From positions 62,001 through 126,000 of the forward strand of contig CAWIVZ010000009.1 in the NCBI GenBank assembly GCA_963839645.1: a DNA stretch of 64,000 nucleotides. Reading direction: 5' to 3'. The notes under the pieces are model-generated. The model worked only from the letters and a program-made list of their open reading frames with translations, did not search any database and was not told the origin of the DNA. Below are positions 9,210-19,631 of the stretch, one piece after another; the stretch's first letter is position 1, and every line of letters starts with the position of its first letter. Origin of the DNA: PALSA-911 sp963839645 (GTDB taxonomy: Bacteria; Pseudomonadota; Alphaproteobacteria; Acetobacterales; Acetobacteraceae). The position numbers and the translations under genes are program-made.

Positions 9210-10121
9210 ATGAAACCGGTCCCGATGACCTCTTCCACTATCCCTCTACCCAATCCTGGCGTGAAGCCGCCGGATGAACTTAGTCTGGCCAAGCCGGATG
9301 CCGTGATGGCGTTCGACGCCGACATGTCCTTTGCGGCGCGCAACCGGCTGGCGATCGCCGATATCGTCGAGGGGTCCAAGCTGTGGCGCCTCGCCTGGAT
9401 GCTTGGCTGGTTCGACATCCGGCTGCGCTACCGCGGCTCGATGCTCGGGCCGTTCTGGCTGACGCTGTCGACGGCGGTGCTGGTCGCCGCGCTGGGCGTG
9501 CTTTACTCGACGCTCTTCAAGATGTCGCTGCGCGAGTACCTGCCGTTCCTGGCGATTTCGCAGATCCTGTGGTCGTTCATCTCCACCACCGTCGCGGAAG
9601 GCTGCACCTGCTTCACAGCCGTGGATGCCGTGGTGCGCTCGGTCCGCATGCCCTTCGTGCTGCACGCCATGCGCTCGGTGGTCCGCAACGTGGCGGTCAT
9701 GGCGCATAACCTTGTCGTCATCTTCGCCGTCTATGCCTATTTCGATATGTGGCCCGGCTGGGGAGTTCTCCTGACCCTCCCGGCAATGGTATTCTGGCTG
9801 GTCAACGCCCTGGCGATCACCGTGCTGCTGGGCGCGTTCTGCGCCCGCTTCCGCGATGTCGCGCCGATCGTCGGCAGCCTGATGCAGATCATGTTCTTCG
9901 TAAGCCCGGTGATCTGGAAACCCGAGCAACTCGGCCCTGAAGCGGCCTATCTGCCACTCAACCCGTTCTATTCGCTATTGGAGATCATGCGCGGCCCGAT
10001 GCTTGGCACGGACCCCTCCGGAGTGACCTGGCTATCCGCGTGCGTCTACACGCTGCTGCTTTGCGCCGGTACCTGGGCATTCTTCGTGCGCGCCCGTGGC
10101 CGCCTGGCCTTCTGGCTGTGA
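9210..10121 (+). CDS. ABC-2 type permease of a polysaccharide exporter (KpsM/Wzm-like)
   Basis: Integral membrane half of an ABC exporter for capsular or O-antigen polysaccharide. After a cytoplasmic N-terminus the conserved motif LGWFDIRLRYRGSMLGPFW precedes the first of about six hydrophobic helices, and the family segment LMQIMFFVSPVIWKPEQLG is present. Start is uncertain: ATGs at 9171, 9210, 9225 and 9306 share the frame and none has a strong ribosome site. The ATP-binding partner starts 10 bases after the stop. No glycosyltransferase lies nearby, so the exported glycan is unknown. Confidence 0.88.
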   Translation: MKPVPMTSSTIPLPNPGVKPPDELSLAKPDAVMAFDADMSFAARNRLAIADIVEGSKLWRLAWMLGWFDIRLRYRGSMLGPFWLTLSTAVLVAALGVLYSTLFKMSLREYLPFLAISQILWSFISTTVAEGCTCFTAVDAVVRSVRMPFVLHAMRSVVRNVAVMAHNLVVIFAVYAYFDMWPGWGVLLTLPAMVFWLVNALAITVLLGAFCARFRDVAPIVGSLMQIMFFVSPVIWKPEQLGPEAAYLPLNPFYSLLEIMRGPMLGTDPSGVTWLSACVYTLLLCAGTWAFFVRARGRLAFWL

Positions 10122-10131
10122 GGCATTCGCC

Positions 10132-10914
10132 ATGAACCCGCACGACAATGCCCGGATCGACGTGGAGAACATCTCGGTCTTTTTTCCGCTGTATCACGGC
10201 TCCAGCCGCAGCCTGAAGAAAACCGTCGTCGCGGCCGCCTCAGGGCGTGTGGCGCAGGACCAGTCGCACCGGATCGTCGTGCAGGCGCTGCGCGATCTGT
10301 CCTTCTCTCTGACCAGCGGCGACCGGCTCGGCCTGATCGGCGCCAACGGCGCCGGCAAGACCACGCTGTTGCGCGTGCTGGCCGGCATCTACGAGCCGGT
10401 GATGGGCCGCATGCGGGTGCAGGGCAGCGTCAATGCCCTGCTGGACCCCAACCTGGGCATGAACATGGACCTCACGGGGCGGGAGAACATCCGCCTGCGC
10501 GGGCTGTACAACGGCCTCGGTGCCCCGGCCCTGCGCCGGCTGGAGGAGGACGTGCAGGAATTCGCCGAACTTGGCGATTTCATGGAACTGCCGGTGCGGA
10601 TCTACAGCTCCGGCATGGTGGTCCGGCTGGGCTTCGCCCTGGCCACCGCGATCCGGCCGCAGATCCTGCTGATGGACGAATGGATCCTGGCCGGCGATGC
10701 CATCTTCATCGAGAAGGCGAGGGCGCGGCTGGAGGACATGGTGCGCGGGGCCGAGATCCTGGTGCTGTCCAGCCACAGCACGAAAATCGTGCATTCCTGG
10801 TGCACGCGCGTGATGTGGATGAAGGAAGGCCAGGTGGTCGCCGACGGCCCGGCCCGGGAGGTGCTGGAAAGCTATCTGGGGCACCCGCTGCCGGAGCCGA
10901 CCGAGGACGTCTGA
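10132..10914 (+). CDS. ABC transporter ATP-binding protein of a polysaccharide exporter (KpsT/Wzt-like)
   Basis: ATPase of 260 residues pairing with the preceding permease. Walker A is GANGAGKT at residues 70-77, the signature loop is RIYSSGMVVRLGFALATAI (SSGM in place of LSGG, typical of the Wzt/KpsT group), and Walker B is ILLMDEWILAGD. The D-loop and switch histidine follow (LSSHSTKIVHSWC). It lacks the long C-terminal carbohydrate-binding domain of Wzt proteins, so resembles KpsT. It ends 15 bases before the convergent solute-binding gene. Confidence 0.93.
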   Translation: MNPHDNARIDVENISVFFPLYHGSSRSLKKTVVAAASGRVAQDQSHRIVVQALRDLSFSLTSGDRLGLIGANGAGKTTLLRVLAGIYEPVMGRMRVQGSVNALLDPNLGMNMDLTGRENIRLRGLYNGLGAPALRRLEEDVQEFAELGDFMELPVRIYSSGMVVRLGFALATAIRPQILLMDEWILAGDAIFIEKARARLEDMVRGAEILVLSSHSTKIVHSWCTRVMWMKEGQVVADGPAREVLESYLGHPLPEPTEDV

Positions 10915-10929
10915 TCCGACGCGCCGCGG

Positions 10930-12228
10930 TCAGGCGGCGCAGCGCTTCTCCCAGCCCTCGATGATCTGGTCTACCCAGGAAACATGCGGCTCGAGCAGCG
11001 GCAGGCCGCGCTCGGCGTCCGACAACAGGTCCGGCACCCGGGGCACGGCATCGAAATAGACATAATCGGCTGGCGACAACCGATCCATCGCCAGCACCGT
11101 CGGGACGCCGACATAGCGCGGATCGGTCAGGCGGGCCTGCGCTTCCGGCGAGAGCAGGAAATTCGCCACCAGCAGCGCCCCGGCGCGATGCGCGGCGTTG
11201 AACGGCACCGCCACGAAGCTGCAATGGCCGACCGTGCCGCCGTCCAGCACATAGGCGCGCGCGGACGGCGGCAGGGTTCCCGCAGCGATGGAAACGACCG
11301 CATCGGAAGGATCGAGCGAGACCATCAGCCCGATCTCTCCCGCCTTCATCAGGCCACGCTGCTGAACCTGGCTGCTGGGAAAGACCTTCCCGCCCTGCCA
11401 GAGCGCCGGCCGCAACCGATCGTACCAATCCCACAGCGGCGCCGACGCCAGGGCAAAATCGGGCGGTGTCACCGGTTGGCGCAGCATATCCTTGTCGGAC
11501 ACCAGTTCGTTCAGCGCCTGCTCCAGGAATGCCAGGCCGTTTGCATCGCGCACGCCAGGGTGGCTCAGCCGTCCCGGATGGCGCAACGCCCACTCCAGCA
11601 CGGCGGGAATGCTTCCGGGCGGCTCGTCTCCGTCCCCCATTTCGTGGATGAACACAAGCTGGGCCAGCCGCCAAGGCACCGCATAGCCGTCCAACGGCAC
11701 CATGCGATCCATTACCGTTGACGGCTTATCGTGCCGCGCCACCCGCCGCGCGCCCGGAAGCAGATCCAGCACCGGACCATCGAGGAGCCGATTTTCACGC
11801 ATCGCCGCCAAATTCCGACCTTCAACGCAGACCAGATCGGCCGATCCGTTCCGGGTCTTGCCGGCCGCCCTCTCCGCCGCCACCAGCGCCACCGGCTCTG
11901 CAGCGTCGCGCAGCTTCACGTGCCGCAATTGCACGCCGTACTGGACCCGCGCTTGCGCCCCGGCCCAGGCGATAAACGCATTGATGCGTTCATCCCCGCC
12001 CCAGGCATGGAAAGCCACCGTCTGGCCGCTTCCCTCGCGCAGGATGTCGGCCCAGCCGGGAACATCATCGTCGCCGGCTGGCGGCACCCCACCGGCCGCC
12101 CGAGCCTCGCCGGCGCAACCCAGCACCAGGGCGCCGGAAAGCACGGCCCGCCGGGTCAGGGCGTCCTGTCCGGGAGCGCGCACACCGGGCGAGGAAGGTC
12201 GTGCGGGAAACGAACGGGGCCAAACCAT
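10930..12228 (-). CDS. extracellular solute-binding protein, YnjB-like
   Basis: Periplasmic-binding-protein-like polypeptide of about 432 residues. A twin-arginine-type leader is visible (LTRRAVLSGALVLGCAGEARA). The mature part begins with QTVAFHAWGGDERINAFIAW, a typical start for YnjB/spermidine-putrescine-class binding proteins, and later has FANFLLSPEAQARL-type sequence (VANFLLSPEAQARLTDP). The open frame extends to 12300; the ATG at 12228 is preferred because only it places the leader near the N-terminus. No permease or ATPase for it lies adjacent: the exporter genes upstream belong to another ABC class. Ligand unknown. Confidence 0.7.
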   Translation of the reverse strand: MVWPRSFPARPSSPGVRAPGQDALTRRAVLSGALVLGCAGEARAAGGVPPAGDDDVPGWADILREGSGQTVAFHAWGGDERINAFIAWAGAQARVQYGVQLRHVKLRDAAEPVALVAAERAAGKTRNGSADLVCVEGRNLAAMRENRLLDGPVLDLLPGARRVARHDKPSTVMDRMVPLDGYAVPWRLAQLVFIHEMGDGDEPPGSIPAVLEWALRHPGRLSHPGVRDANGLAFLEQALNELVSDKDMLRQPVTPPDFALASAPLWDWYDRLRPALWQGGKVFPSSQVQQRGLMKAGEIGLMVSLDPSDAVVSIAAGTLPPSARAYVLDGGTVGHCSFVAVPFNAAHRAGALLVANFLLSPEAQARLTDPRYVGVPTVLAMDRLSPADYVYFDAVPRVPDLLSDAERGLPLLEPHVSWVDQIIEGWEKRCAA

Positions 12229-12330
12229 GCGCGAGACTACAACAATATCCGCGAGCAGGATATCGCCAGGCAGAATGGATCCGAAGCAATCCGGCGCCAA
12301 ATAATGGCGCCGGAATTATCCTGAATTATC

Positions 12331-12705
12331 CTACCGTCTCACGATTACTCTACCCTTCATGTAAGGGTGCAAGGCACAGAAATAATCGAAGTCACCGGCA
12401 GCATCGAAACGATGACTGAAGGCCTGGTCGGTGTCCATCGCCGGGGATCGCAGCTTCAGGGCCGGCAGCACGACCACGTGCGGGAATATCGTCATGGTTG
12501 GTCCACGTGACGGTCGTGCCAGGCGCGGATCGTGACGCTGGCCGGGGTGAAAGTGAAATTATCGATGCCCACCACGGCCGCAGGACCTTCGCCGATCGCC
12601 GCCCTTGCCGCCTCGGCCGACAGCAATCCGGCCGCCAAGCCCGCCCGCGCAAGCGCGCAGCCAGCCCCGCCGGGCGATGCCGCCCGGCCGCGCAAACCCG
12701 CTCAT
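12331..12705 (-). pseudogene. cupredoxin-domain copper protein, three frameshifts
   Basis: Joining three frames gives a secreted blue-copper protein of about 123 residues. It has a leader (LARAGLAAGLLSAEAARA), then VVGIDNFTFTPASVTI, GTTVTWTNHDDIPHVV with the first copper histidine, and the ligand loop YFCALHPYMKGRVIVR, supplying Cys, His and Met as in amicyanin/plastocyanin-type sites. Each break is fixed by removing one base: CCCC 12665-12668, base 12521, and GGG 12482-12484. The start lies 12 bases after the metallophosphoesterase stop, so both share the ECF-type promoter upstream. A role as periplasmic electron carrier or copper handler is inference. Confidence 0.75.
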
Positions 12706-12716
12706 GTCGCGCTCCC

Positions 12717-13649
12717 TCAGCCGGCCAGCGGCGTATCGACGATGGCGAGCGGCGTGTCGTTGCGCACCAGGCTCACCCGCGCCGTGCCCAGCAGCCCCTG
12801 CAACTCGCCCGCCGGCACCAGCTTCGGCCCGGGGCTCGGCGCGGTGCCGGGCGCGGGCTGCGGGAAGGCGGTGGAACGCGCGGTATGGAAGGCCACATGC
12901 CCCTCGATCTTCTGCATCACCTGATGGATATGGCCGTTCAGCACCGTGACCGAGCCAAAGCGCTTCAGATAGGTCAGCGCCCGCGCCCCGTCCTGCGTGC
13001 CCCAGCCCCACTCGGCATAGACCACCCAGAGCGGAATATGCGCGAACACCACGATCGGCGTGCTGGCCGTCTTGCGGGCCAGATCCCGCTCCAGCCATTC
13101 CAGCTGTTCCTGGCCAAGATTGCCCATGCCGCCGGCCTTGAGGTCGACCACGTTCACCAGCCCGACGAAATGCACGCCCTGCGCATCGAAGCTGTACCAG
13201 CCCTGCCCTTTCGTGCCCTTGCCGAAGCAATTCAGGTAGGACTTGCCGTCATCCTCCAGAATATCGTGCTCGCCGGGAACGTAATGCGTGATCAGCTTCG
13301 TCGCTCCGATCAGCTGCGCCCCGGTGTCGAACTCCACCGGCTTGGACAGATGGGTGATGTCTCCGGTGTGGATCATGAAAGCGGGCTTCTCCGCCACCAC
13401 CCGGTCCAGCGCCGATTTCAGGGTGAAGGTGACGTCCGGGTTGGCCGGCTTGTTGAAACCGAGATGGCTGTCGCTGATCTGCGCGAAGGTGAAGCCCGCC
13501 GTTGCCGCCTCGGCAGAGCCGATCAGCCCGGAGCGGGGGATGCCGCCCGCCACGGTCCAGATCATCGCGCTGCCGGCCCAGCTCATGCATTTCAGAAAGC
13601 CGCGGCGGTCGATCCCGTCCGGGTCGCGTGTCGCGTCGTCGTTTTCCAT
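12717..13649 (-). CDS. Tat-exported metallophosphoesterase
   Basis: Calcineurin-like phosphoesterase of 310 residues. A twin-arginine leader (DRRGFLKCMSWAGSAMIW, residues 14-31) shows export of a folded, metal-loaded enzyme. Metal-binding motifs follow in order: QISDSHLGF, IHTGDITH, PGEHDIL (in place of GNHD), VVFAHIPLW and LNGHIHQV. It is the first gene of a two-gene unit with the cupredoxin and diverges from the ECF sigma gene. The upstream region carries the same promoter-like motif as the sigma gene. Physiological substrate is unknown; an envelope-stress or phosphate-ester role is a guess. Confidence 0.9.
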   Translation of the reverse strand: MENDDATRDPDGIDRRGFLKCMSWAGSAMIWTVAGGIPRSGLIGSAEAATAGFTFAQISDSHLGFNKPANPDVTFTLKSALDRVVAEKPAFMIHTGDITHLSKPVEFDTGAQLIGATKLITHYVPGEHDILEDDGKSYLNCFGKGTKGQGWYSFDAQGVHFVGLVNVVDLKAGGMGNLGQEQLEWLERDLARKTASTPIVVFAHIPLWVVYAEWGWGTQDGARALTYLKRFGSVTVLNGHIHQVMQKIEGHVAFHTARSTAFPQPAPGTAPSPGPKLVPAGELQGLLGTARVSLVRNDTPLAIVDTPLAG

Positions 13650-13699
13650 TGCCGTGTCCCTCCATCGCAGGTCCGCCCACCGAACCCGTCGGTGTGAAT

Positions 13700-13726
13700 G
13701 ACCGGGCGGGCGGGCGTTCTATTCCC
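13700..13726 (-). promoter_or_regulatory. candidate ECF-sigma promoter for the metallophosphoesterase-cupredoxin unit
   Basis: Read on the minus strand, GGGAATA (13726-13720) is followed after 16 bases by GGTC (13703-13700), about 50 bases before the ATG at 13649. The same two elements with the same 16-base gap occur divergently at 13750-13776. GGAA-type -35 elements and GTC-type -10 elements are typical of ECF sigma factors. Confidence 0.6.
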
Positions 13727-13749
13727 GGCGGAAAAAGAAATGCCGGCGC

Positions 13750-13776
13750 GGGAATAAACCGCACGCCGCGGCGGTC
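13750..13776 (+). promoter_or_regulatory. candidate autoregulatory ECF-sigma promoter
   Basis: GGGAATA (13750-13756), 16 bases, then GGTC (13773-13776), ending 34 bases before the GTG start of the ECF sigma gene. It matches the divergent motif at 13700-13726 in both elements and in spacing, and the two intervening spacers share a CGC.CGCC core. Confidence 0.6.
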
Positions 13777-13810
13777 TGGTAGAAATGAGGCCTTCCACAG
13801 GGATGACAGC

Positions 13811-14350
13811 GTGGCCCCGGACCCGCGACGGCGACAATTCGAACTGCTGGCCCTGCCGCATCTCGATGCCGCGTTCAACCTCGCCCGCTGGCTGGCCGGC
13901 AACACGGCCGACGCGGAGGACATCGTGCAGGACGCCTATCTGCGCGGCTGGCGCTATTTCGACAGTTTCCGCGGCGGCGACATGCGCGTCTGGCTGCTCG
14001 CCATCGTGCGCACAGCCTTCCTGACCTGGATGAAGGACAACCGCTCCCCGCGCCTGGTGTTCTTCGCCGAGGAACCCGCCGGCGCCGATGAAACCACCGC
14101 CTGGGCCGATAGCCCGCGCGACCCGGAGGCCCTGCTGCTCGACCGCGTGGACAGTGCGGTGCTGGCACGGCTGATGACCGATCTGCCCGGCGAATACCGC
14201 GAGGTGCTGCTGCTGCGGGAAATGGAGGATCTGTCCTACCGCGACATCGCCGAGATCACCGGCACGCCCGTCGGCACGGTGATGTCGCGCCTGGCCCGTG
14301 CCCGCGCCGCCCTACGGAAACTATGGAAGGCAAGCGGCCATGCGGTGTGA
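13811..14350 (+). CDS. ECF-family RNA polymerase sigma factor
   Basis: A 179-residue sigma-70-family protein with only regions 2 and 4. Region 2 is HLDAAFNLARWLAGNTADAE followed by DIVQDAYLRGWRYF; region 4 is LPGEYREVLLLREMEDLSYR then DIAEITGTPVGTVMSRLARA, the helix-turn-helix reading the -35 element. The GTG at 13811 is chosen: it has AGGG 8 bases upstream and puts region 2 at the normal distance, whereas the longer open frame upstream has no homology. The stop overlaps the anti-sigma start by 11 bases, a sign of translational coupling. Probable targets are itself and the divergent metallophosphoesterase-cupredoxin pair. Confidence 0.93.
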   Translation: MAPDPRRRQFELLALPHLDAAFNLARWLAGNTADAEDIVQDAYLRGWRYFDSFRGGDMRVWLLAIVRTAFLTWMKDNRSPRLVFFAEEPAGADETTAWADSPRDPEALLLDRVDSAVLARLMTDLPGEYREVLLLREMEDLSYRDIAEITGTPVGTVMSRLARARAALRKLWKASGHAV

Positions 14351-15110
14351 CCGGGCCGCCCCCCTGCTGCACCGCCTCGCCGACGGCGAACTGGGCCGCT
14401 TCGCTGCCTGGCGCCTGCGCCGCCATCTGGCAAGCTGCCCCTCCTGCGCCTGGCGGTTCGAGGAAATCGGCGCCCTGCGCACCGCCATCCGCACCACCCT
14501 GCCCTATCACCGCGCCTCCCCCGCCCTCGCCGCGCGCATCGGCGCGACCCTGCCGCGCGAGGCACACGCCGCGCGGCTCGCCACCCCCAGCCGCTGGCGC
14601 CCGCGGCTGCCGGCACTCGGTCTCGGCCTGTCCGGGGCGCTGGCGGGCGTCGCGCTGACCTTGCTGGTGCAGGCAGGAATGTCCGAGCGGCGGGCGGAAA
14701 CCATCGGCCGCGCCGCGATCGCCGCCCATACCGCCGCGATGACCTCCGGCCATGTGATCGACATCCCGACCAGCGACCGCCACGTGGTGAAACCCTGGCT
14801 CTCCGCCCGGCTGGACGTCTCTCCACCCACCGCCGACCTGGCAGCGGAAGGCTTCCCGCTGATCGGCGGCCGCATCGACCGCATCGACGGCCACAAGGCG
14901 GCGGTGGTGGTCTACAAGCGCCGCCAGCACGTGATCGACCTCTATGCCTGGAACGCCGGCGACGCGCCCGACGAACCGCCGCGCACCGAGACCCGGCAGG
15001 GCTTCAACACCATCTTCTGGCGACAGGGGGGGACGGATCTGGTCGCCGTGTCGGACGTCGCCGCCGGCGAACTGGCGGAGTTCGTGGCGAAGATCGCAGC
15101 GGGCGGTTAG
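14340..15110 (+). CDS. membrane-anchored zinc-finger anti-sigma factor
   Basis: A 256-residue protein that overlaps the sigma gene end. Residues 1-40 hold a ZAS-type zinc finger (Cys3, then HLASCPSC with His29, Cys33, Cys36), the usual sigma-binding module. One transmembrane helix follows around residues 98-121 (LGLGLSGALAGVALTLLVQA). The remaining C-terminal part (SARLDVSPPTADLAAEGFPL, then IGGRIDRIDGHKAAVVVYK) would lie in the periplasm and act as sensor. Gene order and architecture fit a sigma inhibitor released by an envelope signal; the signal itself is not apparent. It converges on ureG with a 19-base gap. Confidence 0.88.
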   Translation: MRCDRAAPLLHRLADGELGRFAAWRLRRHLASCPSCAWRFEEIGALRTAIRTTLPYHRASPALAARIGATLPREAHAARLATPSRWRPRLPALGLGLSGALAGVALTLLVQAGMSERRAETIGRAAIAAHTAAMTSGHVIDIPTSDRHVVKPWLSARLDVSPPTADLAAEGFPLIGGRIDRIDGHKAAVVVYKRRQHVIDLYAWNAGDAPDEPPRTETRQGFNTIFWRQGGTDLVAVSDVAAGELAEFVAKIAAGG

Positions 15111-15129
15111 GTCCCGCCGCCGCGCAGGA

Positions 15130-15743
<614 letters not shown>

Positions 15744-15747
<4 letters not shown>

Positions 15748-16421
15748 GAACGAAACAACCTCGTGTACTGGGTTTCATGCCGCATGGCGGCGATGTCGGA
15801 ACGGAAGGCACAGCCGCCAAGATCGTCGAGCGTGGCGGCGCGGGTTTCCGCGGCGATGCGCAGGATAACCGGCTCCAGCGCCGCCAGCACGCGCAATCCG
15901 GCGGTCTGGCCGAGCGGGACCAGGCGCACGGCGGCGGAGATCAGGTTGGCGGCGAAGGTTTCCAGATAGCCCGCGGCCACCGCGTCCTCGGGAATGCCAT
16001 GTGCGCCGGCCAGGGCGCCGACGGCGACGGGATAGGCGATTTGCTCGCGGCCGATGCGCTCCGCCAGGGCGATCAGCGCCGGCGTATGCCAGGGCGTCGC
16101 GGCCGCGACGAACGCGCTGCCCTGGCCAAGGGTTTCAGCCTGCCGCTCCCGCGCCGGGGAGGTTGCCGCCGCCAGTTCGGCGATTTCCGCCAATGTCTCC
16201 ACATCGTCCGCGCCACTATGCGCGTGGCGCAGCAGGATCGCATCGGACCGGCCCGCACCCTGGCTCAGCACATCCTCCAGCCAGATCCGCAGGGTTTCAC
16301 CATCCCGGATGTCACCGGCTTCCACCGCCCATTCCAGGCCGTGCGAATAGGCATAGGCGCCGGTCGGGAACGACGGCGACAGCCAAGCCAGCAGCCGCAG
16401 GGTCGCGGCCGCGTCAATCAT
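15744..16421 (-). CDS. ureF: urease accessory protein UreF
   Basis: All-helical nickel-insertion chaperone of about 225 residues that bridges UreD-bound apo-urease and UreG. The family start LLAWLSPSFPTGAYAYSHGL, the motif EDVLSQGAGRSDAILLRHAH and the C-terminal conserved arginines (SDIAAMRHETQYTRLFRS) are present. ATGs at 16445, 16433 and 16421 share the frame; 16421 places the conserved block at the usual position and overlaps the ureE stop by 8 bases. The ureE histidine tail is encoded in the other frame of this overlap. Confidence 0.94.
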
Positions 16422-16892
16422 GGGAATGGTCATGGTCGTCGTCATCGCCGTGATGGTGATGCCCTCCCGCATAGGCCCCCGCCTCCGGATCGAACGGTGC
16501 CTCAATCGCCTCCACATGGCCGCCCAGGAGTTCTACCATTTCGCCGATCACATGATCCTCGCGGATGCGGATGCGATCACGGATCAGCTGCACCGGCAGA
16601 TGGCGGTTGCCCAGATGCCAGGCGATGCGGACCAGTTCGGCGTCGCTGTGGGCGTGGATTTCCAACAGTTTTTCGGGCCGCGCGACAACACCCACCACCC
16701 CGCCATCTTCCAGCTTCAGCCCGTCGCCATGCCGCAGCCGCACCGCCTGGGGCAGATCCAGCAGCACGTTCCGCCCGCTATCGGTGGTCAGCAGAATACG
16801 GCGGCGGAAACGACGGTCGAAATCGATCGAAACCTGATCGACCGCCATCGCCGTGTCCCAGCTTCCGGCCGGCAGGACCTCTTGCGCGCGCA

Positions 16893-16893
<1 letters not shown>
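16414..16893 (-). CDS. ureE: urease accessory nickel metallochaperone UreE
   Basis: Nickel-binding metallochaperone of 159 residues. The N-terminal peptide-binding-like domain holds DFDRRFRRRILLTTDSGRNV. The C-terminal domain holds the dimer-interface histidine region (WHLGNRHLPVQL), and the protein ends in a His/Asp-rich nickel tail (GGHHHHGDDDDHDHSHD). The ATG at 16893 overlaps the ureC stop by one base. A free histidine-rich tail is typical of nickel-storing UreE types. Confidence 0.95.
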
Positions 16894-18602
<1,709 letters not shown>

Positions 18603-18603
<1 letters not shown>

Positions 18604-18911
18604 CAGCCGAGACTCCCCATGATGTCGCCGCGGAAACCGAAGACCTTCCGGGTGCCTCGATACGGCACCAGCACCACATTCCGGGTCTGGCCTGGCTCGA
18701 AGCGCACGGCAGTGCCGGCGGCTATGTCCAGCCGCTTGCCGCGGGCCTGCGCCCGATCGAATGACAGCGCCGGATTGGTTTCGAAGAAATGGTAATGGCT
18801 GCCCACCTGGATCGGCCGGTCACCGGTATTCGCAACCGTCAGTTCGGTGCGCTCCAACCCGGTGTTCAACTCGATGTCGGCATCGGACGTCATGATTTCG
18901 CCGGGGATCAT
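18603..18911 (-). CDS. ureB: urease subunit beta
   Basis: Small structural urease subunit of 102 residues, normal for the three-subunit bacterial enzyme. It starts MIPGEIMTSDADIELNTGL and contains VANTGDRPIQVGSHYHFFE and ETNPALSFDRAQARGKRLDI. The ATG at 18911 has AGGA 7 bases upstream. It is split from ureA by about 720 bases holding a convergently oriented BrnT/BrnA pair, and has its own consensus sigma-54 promoter just upstream, so it probably heads a separate ureBCEFG transcript. Confidence 0.96.
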
Positions 18912-18957
18912 GGGAGGTTCCTGGGATGGAGAAATGGCCTGGGTGAGCCGTTGACCG

Positions 18958-18972
18958 GCAAGGATGGTGCCA
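18958..18972 (-). promoter_or_regulatory. sigma-54 promoter in front of ureB
   Basis: On the minus strand TGGCAC (18972-18967), five bases, then TTGC (18961-18958): a full -24/-12 element with the invariant GG and GC. The predicted start is near 18946, giving a leader of about 35 bases to the ureB ATG. The -24 element is also one arm of a perfect 8-bp inverted repeat (GGTGCCAG 18966-18973, CTGGCACC 18982-18989). A second match lies before urtA. Confidence 0.65.
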
Positions 18973-19011
18973 GGATTCGGACTGGCACCGCAAATGTGAA
19001 TTGCCCGGTTC

Positions 19012-19032
19012 TGTATATTCCTGGTATATACA
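19012..19032. promoter_or_regulatory. inverted repeat, candidate BrnA operator/brnT promoter
   Basis: TGTATAT (19012-19018) and ATATACA (19026-19032) are exact inverted repeats with a 7-base spacer, ending 4 bases before the brnT GTG. BrnA-type antitoxins are known to repress their own operons, so this is the natural operator. The AT content also fits a -10 region. Confidence 0.55.
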
Positions 19033-19036
19033 GTTC

Positions 19037-19340
19037 GTGATCGATTTTTCCCGAAATCGAAGGCTTTCAATGGGACGCCGGCAACAGCCGCAAGAACGCG
19101 GACAAGCACGACGTCAGCCAAGGAGAGGCCGAGCAGATGTTCTTCAACGAGCCGTTGCTGGTTCTGGCGGATGAACGCCATAGCGGTGCGGAGCAAAGGT
19201 TTCACGCCCTGGGGCATACCGAGGATGGCAGGAACCTGCACGTGACATTCACCTTGCGGGAGGACGGGCGCCTGATCCGGGTCATCTCGGCGCGGGACAT
19301 GCATCGGAAGGAAAGGACGCGCTATGGCCAAGCCAGCTAA
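19037..19340 (+). pseudogene. brnT: BrnT-family toxin, one frameshift near the start
   Basis: Type II toxin-antitoxin ribonuclease of the BrnT family, about 100 residues. The conserved start GFQWDAGNSRKNADKHDVSQ and the core EAEQMFFNEPLLVLADERH, then RFHALGHTEDGRNLHVTFT and IRVISARDMHRKERTRY, match the family. The conserved frame has no start codon before ATG 19137, deep in the fold; a GTG at 19037 joins it if the TTTTT run at 19045-19049 has one base too many, giving MIDFPEIEGFQWD. The gene overlaps brnA by 17 bases. It sits between ureA and ureB on the opposite strand. Confidence 0.82.
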
Positions 19341-19614
19341 ACCCCTGCCGGTATTCACCGGCAAGCCCCTGCCGGCATTCGCCGGGGAAGCCGAGGAGCG
19401 GCAGTTCTGGGAAAGCCATGATTCGACGGATTACCTGGACTGGAGCCAGGCCAAGCCGGTGCGCCTGCCGCGCCTGAAGCCAAGCAGCACCGCGGTTTCG
19501 CTGCGCCTGCCGGTGCCGCTGCTGGAACGCCTGCGGGTCGCGGCGAACAAGCGCGACGTGCCGTACCAATCGCTGATCAAGACCTGGCTGGCGGAGAAGC
19601 TCGACGAGACCTGA
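19324..19614 (+). CDS. brnA: BrnA-family antitoxin
   Basis: Antitoxin of 96 residues with a C-terminal ribbon-helix-helix DNA-binding domain: VSLRLPVPLLERLRVAANKR and VPYQSLIKTWLAEKLDE. The N-terminal half carries the BrnA signature FWESHDSTDYLDWSQAKPVR, which wraps the toxin. The overlap with brnT is the normal arrangement for this module. It converges on ureA, whose stop is 18 bases away. Confidence 0.9.
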   Translation: MAKPAKPLPVFTGKPLPAFAGEAEERQFWESHDSTDYLDWSQAKPVRLPRLKPSSTAVSLRLPVPLLERLRVAANKRDVPYQSLIKTWLAEKLDET

Positions 19615-19631
19615 CATCGGTTCCCGGCGCG

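Noticed and set aside
10921..10940. Hairpin GCGCCGC/GCGGCGC between the convergent exporter and solute-binding genes
   Set aside because: Seven-base stem without a T-tract, overlapping a stop codon; too weak to call a terminator.
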